NCBI GenBank assembly: GCA_900149785.2
Contig: FSSI02000015.1
Location: 1-64,000 of the forward strand
From: Sodalinema lacuna_A
GTDB lineage: Bacteria > Cyanobacteriota > Cyanobacteriia > Cyanobacteriales > Geitlerinemataceae
Length of the DNA: 64,000 nucleotides
Reading direction: 5' to 3'
The position numbers were made by a program, and so were the translations under genes. The notes under the pieces are model-generated. The model had not been told where the DNA came from and made no database searches. It was given only the letters and a program-made list of their open reading frames with translations. Positions 7,118 to 16,100 of the stretch are shown piece by piece. Each line of letters begins with the position of its first letter. Within the stretch, counting starts at the first letter, position 1.

Positions 7118-10100
7118 CTACTCTTCCTTGTCCACAACATAGAGTGTTGCCTCTACGCTGTTGTTAGGCTGAGATGGAAGACTAAATTTTGGTTGTGACT
7201 TCCGAAACTGCTCTTGTCTTTTTCGCTCCTCCTTATCAAGTTGATACATCAAGTCAATTGAGGTGTTTGCAGCAAAAGTAGAACCCCAAATCCATGGAAC
7301 TGCGCCCGCTGACGTTCCGCCAGAAATAGGAGTTGCCGATCCAGCAGCAATTGTCCCCAAAGCTCCTAATATCGTAACCCCAGCTTTTGGAAGGATGTTA
7401 TGAGTCCAATATCTTGGATTTTTAACATCCTCATTCCACCATTCATAATATTCTTCGTCGATTGAGCTGCCTTTGACTATGCTAAGTATGAGTGGTGCAA
7501 TCGCTTCACCAATAGGTAATGATGCTGCGCTAGATAAAAATGTGCGTGTTGCCGAACGACCAAAACTTTGACTCGCAGCTTTAGCAAATGGTTTGCCAGT
7601 AGTTGGATTAACTAATTGACCCGCATAGGGTGGAGTCCACAGTTTACCTGCATTGGCTGGAGTCCATAGGCTAGCAGGTTTGATTATCTCCTTAGGTATG
7701 GGTTTATATATCCGTGAAGATTGCCCGAAGCCTATTTGAGTAATTATTTGAGACGCTCCTTTCATCCCAGTATTGAGTAGTGCATTTGTAGTAGCATCTG
7801 CCAGCTTATTTGAGGCTTTATCTGCAATAATAGCTAGAGGTAGTTTTTCCTGGACTAAATCTAACCTCTCAGCCTGAGTTGATCCATTATATTTTTCTGG
7901 ATTAGATTTGGCACTAGTGAGATAGATAATATCTCCAGGCGCTATGCTCTTGGCAGTTGACTCATTAAATGGAGTTAGGTCTTGAGAGATAATTTGTGTT
8001 TTCCATTTTGTTGCATCTCCAAATTCTTCTTTAGCAATCGAGCCCAACTGATCTCCCGGCTTAACCACATAAGATTTGTATAACGGGAAGTTCCAGTTCT
8101 TTTCTTCTGGAGGTGAACCATTGCTAGCAGCCCCTGGATAACTGGAAAAGTCATATGCAGATGCTGAATCGCTTAGGAAGGGAGTATCCGCAAGATCGTT
8201 GTAGGCAAGATATAACGTTCCCTCTTGACCATCTTCATCAATTACAGCAACCTGTACGATACGAGCTTCCTCTTCACTCAGTAGAGGTGTCGTGGCCGTC
8301 TCTCCAGAAGCTCCATATTTACTAATACTTGTTGGGATGACAGATTCAGCCTCTTTCAGGGTGAGTGCTTCGGTAGTTTCTGGCTCAGCAGTTTCTGGCT
8401 CAGCTTTCTCTTCTTCCTCTACGACAACACAGGGACAATCCTCCTTACCAAAAATCCCATCAACAGCCCCCTGAATCTCATCATGCCAGAGATTCAAAGC
8501 CCCATCAATTCCCGATAACCACGCATTAACACCCCCCTCCTTAATCGCACCACCGATCGCCAACGCCGTATTCCCAGCCTTACCTAAGTAGTCAAATAAC
8601 TGCGACGCCACATCATTGAAGAACCCACCAAAGTTCTTACCTAACGTCACCGCCGCATTAAACATCCCCTGAATCGCCGAGAACCAATCCCCCTCCTCAA
8701 TAGACTTAATGCCACTATGAACCAACTGCGGCAAAGATTGCAGACTGTTCGCCACCTGCAACGCTACCTTCTGCGCCGTCGTCGAAGCCGCCGCGATCGC
8801 ACCCTGCAAACCATTCGTCACCGCACCCGCGAGACCGCCCACAATCTGCAAGAAACCCATCACGCCCTCACCCGACTGAATCGAGCGAATGCCCTGGAAC
8901 GCACCACTCGCCACGCCCTGCAACGTCTGGATCGTTTGCATCGCCGTGTTGCTAATCAGGCTGCCCGCGCCCGCCGTAAACGCATTCACGCCAGCCATCG
9001 CCGCACCGAAAAGCGCTCCTGCCCAGTCGCCGTTAATCGCCGACCAGACCGCATTGATGCCCGCACTTGCCGCCGTCAGCGCCACACCCAGCGGAGCCAG
9101 CGGCGTAAAGCTCATCACCGTCCCAATTAGGCCGATGATGCCCGAAACCGTACTGAGCACCTGACCCCAGAACGATTTTTTGCGAGCCTTCCGCTGCTTC
9201 TCGCGCTGCTTGATGCTCTCTTCCAGCGCCTTCTTAATCGACTTCTCCAGCTCCTCCGACGTATCCACCGCCCGCTGCGCGTACGCCGCCTTCGTCAGTG
9301 CCTCCAGATATAGCGGATTAATTACCTCACGCTCGCTACCGAGGAACTGCGATCGCTCGATCTCCTCGAGCAACAAGCGACTCGCTTCTTGCAAGTTACT
9401 GTCCGCTAACTCCAGAATCTGCCGATCGCGCGCGTCCTGCGCGTCCAGACGAGCGATCTCTTGCTTGTACTGGTTCACCTGGCCGACCAGCACGTCCACG
9501 GCACCCAGCAGGTTCTTTTGGATCGCGTCAGTCTCACCGCTCTCCAACGCCAGTGCGATATCGCCCTGCACCTCAGCCAAGAGCACCGTCACCTCAGGAG
9601 GTAAATCGGCGGGCTGGTTATCCAGCGCCTCCAGCGTGGACGACAGCGACGCCAGCTTCGCCGCCAGGTCGGGGTCGATATTCCCCGCGATCGCGCCTTG
9701 GCTCAGATCTGCGCGAAGCTGGTTCAGCGTTTGGCGCAGCTCCTCGTTCGTTTGCTCCTGCTTTAGCGCCTCGATTTGATATTGCAGCTCCAGACGCTGG
9801 CGATCGAGCGCCTGACGATCGCGCTCCTGCCGCGCCGCCACCGCTTCGTCGATTTCGGCCTGACGCTGCTCGGCCACCTGCCGCTCTAGCTGTGCCTGCG
9901 CCAAATTGAGCTGCTCCAGCCGCACGAGCTGCGTGAAGGTTTGCTCCGTTTGCTGGCGCACCCGCTCTAGGGCGTCCACCTTCGCTTCCGTCGCGGCCAG
10001 CTCCCGCTGGAGCGCAACCCGCTCTTCATCGGTGGTGGCAAGCTGCTCGTTCAGGCTGGCGAGACGCTCGTAGGCCGCCTGCTGCTGAGTTTCCAGCGTG

Positions 10101-13100
10101 GCAAGCTGGTCTTCCGCCGCCTGCTTGGTCGCCGTCACCTCTGCGGCCTGGGCGCGTGCCTCGGACTCCAGCGCTTGATATCGCGCCATTTCCTGACGGT
10201 AGTAGTCCGCGAGCTGCCGATCTTCCGCCGTGCCGACCGAGCCTTTGCTGCCGCGATCGCTCGCCAAGTCGGAGTAGTCTCGGAAGTAGATCTCCGCCGC
10301 CGCCGACAGGTCGTTGTACTGCGCCACGTCGAGCAGGCGTTTGGCCTCTTCGTTCCCGGCCAGGGTCGCCTCCTGAAGGCGTTGGATAATTTGGAACTCT
10401 AGGTCGTTAATCTCCTGCTGGGCGCGAGCCGCTTCTACGGCCAGGTTGCCGTTGCGCTCTGTGGCTTGCACCAGATTGGACAAGGTCTCCTGCTGGGCGC
10501 GAGCGGCTCGAATGTGCTCGTCGTTTTCGGCCAGTAGTGCTGTCTGGAGGTCTTGCAGCGGAACCGTCAGCGCTGCGCTGTTAGCTTCTGCCTGCTCGGC
10601 GAGCTGCTGCATTTCAGCCAAGACATCGCTGGCTTCGACGAGCTGCTGTCGTAGGGCCGTGGTATCTGCGTTGGGGCTGGCGATGTAGACCTCGATCAGT
10701 TTTTGCTCGGCTTGCAGCACTTCGCCTTGGGCGGCAACCAGCGATCGCTGCTGGGCGAGTGCCGCTTGCTGCGCGTTCAGGAGGCTGGCTTTGTTGTTGA
10801 GCAGACGTGCCGATCGCGCCAAACGGGCTTGGTTGGCTTGTAGCTCGCTCAGCTCCGGCTCGACGGCCACGGCGATCGCGGCTTCGTTGTCGGCGAGCTG
10901 ACCTTGCAGCTGTTGCAGCAGGGCTTCGACCTGCGTCGTTTCAGTGTCCAGCGCGACGTTCTGGCGCTCGACCCAAGCTTCGGCGGCGGCGAGTTCCTGC
11001 TGCATTTGCGTTGCTTGCTGCTGCCATGCGCCTTGACGCTCCAACACGTCGGTCAGCGCCGTGCGATAGGCTTCGGCGTCGGGGTCGAACTCGTTCCAGG
11101 CTTCTTCCACCTGGAAGCGACTGGCTGCGGCATCTCGTTCGGCCTGCTCCAGTTGCGCTTGCAGGAGCGGCATCAGTTCGGCGATCGCCGTCGCTTGCAC
11201 CCGAGCTTGGGGAATATCTTCCCGTGCCGCTTCACCGACGGCCACCAGGTTCGCCACCTCGTTAAAGCTGGCTTCGGCGGCGTTGCCCGCACGGCTGGTG
11301 TCCGTCCACTCTGCGAGCAACGGCTCCAGACGCTCGATCTCCAGACGCCGTTTTTCCGCTTCTAGGAAGTCTTGCGCGCCCTGTTGACGCAGCGCTTTGG
11401 CCGTCTTCTCGTGGTTGTCCCAGGCAATCCAGTCGTAGTCATAATGAACAATTGTTTCGCAACCACCACCGCCTTTCTTACCGCCACCTTTACCTTTGCC
11501 ACCTCCACCACAGCGAGTTTCTGTCCATGTAGGCCCAGCCTTGCGACTGCGCTCCCAGGCGGGCTTGGCCTGCGAATCATTCCAGGCGGCTTGCGACAGC
11601 GCCGCAGAGCCGCTGGCCGTAAACTGCGCGAGTTCAGCTTTCGCTTGTGCGAGCTGCTGTTCGTAGCTGGCACGGGTCGATTCGGCCTCGGCCAGCATCG
11701 CCAGCAGGTCATTTTTGCTGTCGATGCCGTAGCGAGCGGCGATCGGGGCGACTCGATCCCAGAAAGTTTCATCCTGGGCGATGCGCTGCTGCAAGCGTGC
11801 GAGATCCTGCGTGGCTTGCGAGACCGAGTTGGACAGCTCGCCTTCCCGCTGCGCGTTGACGGCCAATACGGCCAGCGCTTCGCTCAGTTCTGTCTCGCTG
11901 CGGTGGTACTGTCCGTGGGGATCGGCGAAGTCGGTTTCGATTTCTTCGACTAAGCGATCGAGTGCCTTCGAGAGCGATCGCCGATCGCGACCCAAATTTT
12001 TCGTGAGGCGGTGGTTGTCTTGGAAGCTCTGCGTCCAGGCGTTAATGGCCTGCTCCGCTTCGTTTTCGACGGCTTCCTCTAAGTTCTCGTACGCCTCGGT
12101 CGTGCCGTCGCGCAGCACGGCTTCCGCAGCGTTTTCCGATGCCAACAGCGCTTCGAGAGATTGCAGGCGAACGTCTGTCCCGGCGAGCTGCTGGCGATTT
12201 TGAAAGTCCTGCTGTATCTGTAGTTGAGCCAGCGTATTGGTTGCTTGGGCGACTCGTTCCTCGAGGCGATCGGCGGCGGCAGCAAAACCGGGATCGCTGG
12301 CAGAGTTCGCAGCCTGCTGGCGCAGCTCGGCGATGTAGTCGCGCACCTGCGGCTCGATTTCGCGCTCGAAGTAACCCGCGTCGGTTTCGCCGATGAGAAT
12401 GCCGGTGTCGATCGCTCGCTGCAATGCCGTCACACGCTGGGAGGCGATCGCGAGCAGCTCGGCGTCGGTAGCTTCGAGGCGATCGGTCGCTTCAGCAAGG
12501 CTCGCCTCCTGTTCCGCTTCGACGGCGAGCAGCGGCTCGACAATCTCGGCCAAGGGCGCGATTGTCATTTCGAGATCGGCAACCTCTGCCGTCACAGCTT
12601 CCACCGCCGCTTCTGCATCCCGCTGTTGCGGTTCCAGCGCAGCGACGATACTAGCCTGCTCCACCTGCTGTTTCTTCAGTGCGCCGATCTCTTGGTTTGT
12701 CTCTTGAATCTGCGCGTAAATGCGGTTACGCTCGGCGGCCATAAACGATGCATATTGCAGAGCCTGTTGATGCGCCGTGGCTTGTTCGTTGTTGTATTCG
12801 TGAGCCCCGGTGCGATCGTTCCAGTACCAGGTGTTTTGCTTGGCCTCGTCTGCCTCTTCGTAGTAGAGCGCTTCGCCCGCCGCCAACGCTGCATCGCGCT
12901 CGGCCAACATTTCCAGCAGGATTTCGCGGCTTTGCAGTTGTAGCGTCGTGTCGTCGAGATCCTGGGTTGCCTGTGCTAGCTCGGCAGTCAGACGATCGCG
13001 TTCGGCGGTGTTTTCTGCCAGTGCTGTCTGTGCAGCATCGCGCTGACCGTTCAGCGTCGCCAGTGCCTGACGTTCGGCGGTGTTCGTATTGCGCGTTGCT

Positions 13101-16100
13101 TCGAGTGCCGCTTCAGCCGTGGCGAGAGTTTCGCGATCTGCTGCTTGCGCGTCGATCGTCGCTCGATACTGCTCTTCTAGCGCGATCGGGCGGTTCAGCA
13201 GCTGCGCCTGCTGTGCCGGAGCCGCACCGGACTCGTTCAGCGTGCTGGCATGGAACTGCGCTAGCAGTCGATCCTGCGCTAGTTCGGCCAGGTAGCGATC
13301 GGCTTCTTCGAGCTGAGCTTGCAGCAGCGAGCTGGGTGTTTCCGCCAGCTCCGACTGTAGGTTCGTCATGATGCCTCGGACGCGGACTTCTTCGCGATCG
13401 AGATCGTCAAGATAGCGGGCGATCGCGTCGCGGCGCGTCTCGGTCGGCAGGAAGGACGCATTCAGCGCTAGGAAATCTTGCCAGCGTGTTTGCGTGGCGT
13501 TCCAGTCCGTTTGCAGTGCATCCAGCTCAGCCTGAATATCGGCGGCACGCTGCTCGGTCGCAGCCGTGCGGGCGTCTGCTTCGGCCTGCAAAGCTTGCAG
13601 GCGATCGATTTCGCTGCGGTGCTGGCTCGCTTGCAGCGCCAGCTCGTCTGCTTGCTTCGCGTAGTCCGCCTCCAGCCACGCCAGTAGATCTTCCTCAGCT
13701 TGCAGGTGTGCCTGACGCAGTTGCACGTCCAGTTCCAGAGCGTCCAGCTTCGTGTCGGGCAAACCGGCCACTGCGCTCGCTGCTGTTCGGTTTCGATCGG
13801 CCTGACCGACCAACTGCTCGAAGAAGTTGCGCTGGCGGGTGTGCGTCTCGCGCTGCGCCGCCCGTAGCAGCCCCGACAGACCCGTGGTGTTCGAGAGTTG
13901 GTCAAGGTGGTCGTCGTGCCAGTCGGCGCTGGCTTGGCTCTGGTGCTGGAGCTGTTCGGCTTGGGTCGCGATCGCTTGGTATCCAGCCTGAATTGCGTCG
14001 TCGGTGTCTCCCACTTCCAGACGTGCCGCTTGTGCCTCGAGTTCGGCAGCTAGAGCCTCGACTAGCAGGCGCGTTTGCTCCGCTAGGTCGGCCTGCTGGA
14101 GATGACTTCCCTTCAAAATGGTTTGTGCGGCAGCCAGCGTTTGCTGTTCGTCGCGCTCGGCCGCAAGGGGGACAGCCTGCTGGCGGTATCGTTCGGCCTG
14201 AGTGCGCAGCGCGTCCGGCGTCTGCGGTACCGTCGGCTGCTGGACGTGACCGTCGCGATCGCGTACGGCCTCGTTGTAGTTCTCGCGTGCGGCACGGACT
14301 CGCTCTTGCACCTGCGATCGCTGCTCCTGGTAGCTCTGTTCGAGTAGCGCGGCTTGCTGTTCGACGTTGGCCAGTGCCGTGTCTAAGACGTTGGTGCGTT
14401 CTGCGATCGTTTCCTGACGATCGCGCTCGATGCGATCGTGTTGTGCGGCTAAATCTCGCGCACTTGCAAGCTGCTCGGCCTGTTGCGCCACGCTCGTCGC
14501 TTCGCTGCGAATACGATCGAACTCGCTGGCGGCGGCATTGGAGCGCTGGTTCGCCCGACGTTCGAGCTGGTTGAGCGACAGCGACGGCAGCGCTAACTGT
14601 GCGTTGAGGTCGGCTTGCTCTTGTTTAAGCGCGGCGATCGCCCGCTCCGTTTCCGGCGACGCTTTCCGCAGTGCCGCCCGCACACGACCGGTACCCGAAA
14701 ATGCCTGCAACGCGACGCTGCCGACGCTACCGAGAACTTCTGAGTGGGTCACGAACGCCAGACGCACTGCCGCTTCGACATTCAGCAAGCCCGCACCCGT
14801 TTCCGCATCCCAGCCCGGAGCGTCAAGATCCACCGCCGTGCTGGTAAGGATCTGTCGAACCTGCTGATAGTTCAGATCTGGATTTGCCGCCCACACGAGT
14901 GAAGCCGCTGATGAGGCATACGCCGCCGATTTCGAGGTTCCGACGAATGCCGTATGGTCGCCTTCAAATTCGCCACCAGGAGCCACCAGCGTCAGCGACT
15001 CGCCGTAGCTGGCGTAGTCCGCACGTTCGCCCCAAAAGTCGCTCGCGCCCACCGTAATGACATTATCGAACTCTTGCGCTGCTCGCCCGAGCGCCGAAAT
15101 TTCGTCACCCGTATTCCCAGACGACACCACCACCAGCACATTATTCTCGCGGGCGTATTGCAGCGCCGTTTGTTCGTCCGGCGTCAGCTCAAAGCGCGTC
15201 GTCACTCGCCCTTCGTCGTCCACCTGCACCAGGTCGAAGCTCAGGTTAGCGATACCGCGATCTTGTCCGCTCTGCTCCAACCGATCGACAAAGCGCACAA
15301 GCTGGTTTGCCCAGTCACCACGACGCGCGTTGTAGCGATCGATATCGGCGATCGGATTGACCTCCGCCATCGCATCAGCCACCTCCGCGCCGTGCTGCCC
15401 GCCGTCAATAACCGCCACATGAGTTTGTGGTGCGTCAGCAAGCTGCTGAAGCACCGGTGAAATCGTGGGCGTTTCACTCGAAGTTGGGGGCGTTTCACTC
15501 GAAGTCGGGGGCGTTTCACTCGAAGTCGGGGGCGTTTCACTCGAAATCGTGGACGTTTCACTTGAAGTCGGGGGCATTCCACTTTCCACAAGTGTATCGG
15601 GCATTTTGCCCGTACCATCCAGAGCAAGCTCGCCTTTTGCCTCAATCGGTTCTGCTGTCAGCTCGATTTCAGCAACCGGCTCAATCGGATCGAGCGCCCG
15701 CACGATTTCAAGGGCGTTGATTTGGTACAGATCGATATCGCTCTGGCCGCGATCGGCGATTGCCTGGCCCAGCGTCGTCTCTGCACCGTTTAGCCCCAGG
15801 TCGTCACTCAAAGCAGGCGAGTCCAGCAGTGTCTCCAACGTAGCCGCATTATCTGACGTCAGCCCCAAGCTCGTTAGCGAGTCCGTCTGAGTCAGCAACT
15901 CACCCAAACCGGACTGTGCCTCTGCAACCGCTTCTAACTGCGCGATCGCCTGGGTTGCCAGTGAAGAACTCAGCCCCGCCGTCAAATCCTCCGGTACGAA
16001 CTGCGATGCGTCGCCCAGCTCCCCGAGCGCTTTGTTGAGTGACTGTAGCTGAGATGTATTGAGGCTGCTGACTAGCGTGGTAAAAGAGTGAATGTAGCTA

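Noticed and set aside
10807..11953. Several long plus-strand frames over the coiled coil
   Set aside because: All overlap the giant gene in antisense and have Arg/Ala/Pro-rich composition without recognisable domains.
13486..14574. 362-codon plus-strand open frame inside the giant gene
   Set aside because: It is antisense to the G+C-rich coiled-coil coding region. Its product is Arg/Pro/Ala-rich low complexity without family resemblance, as expected from a shadow frame.
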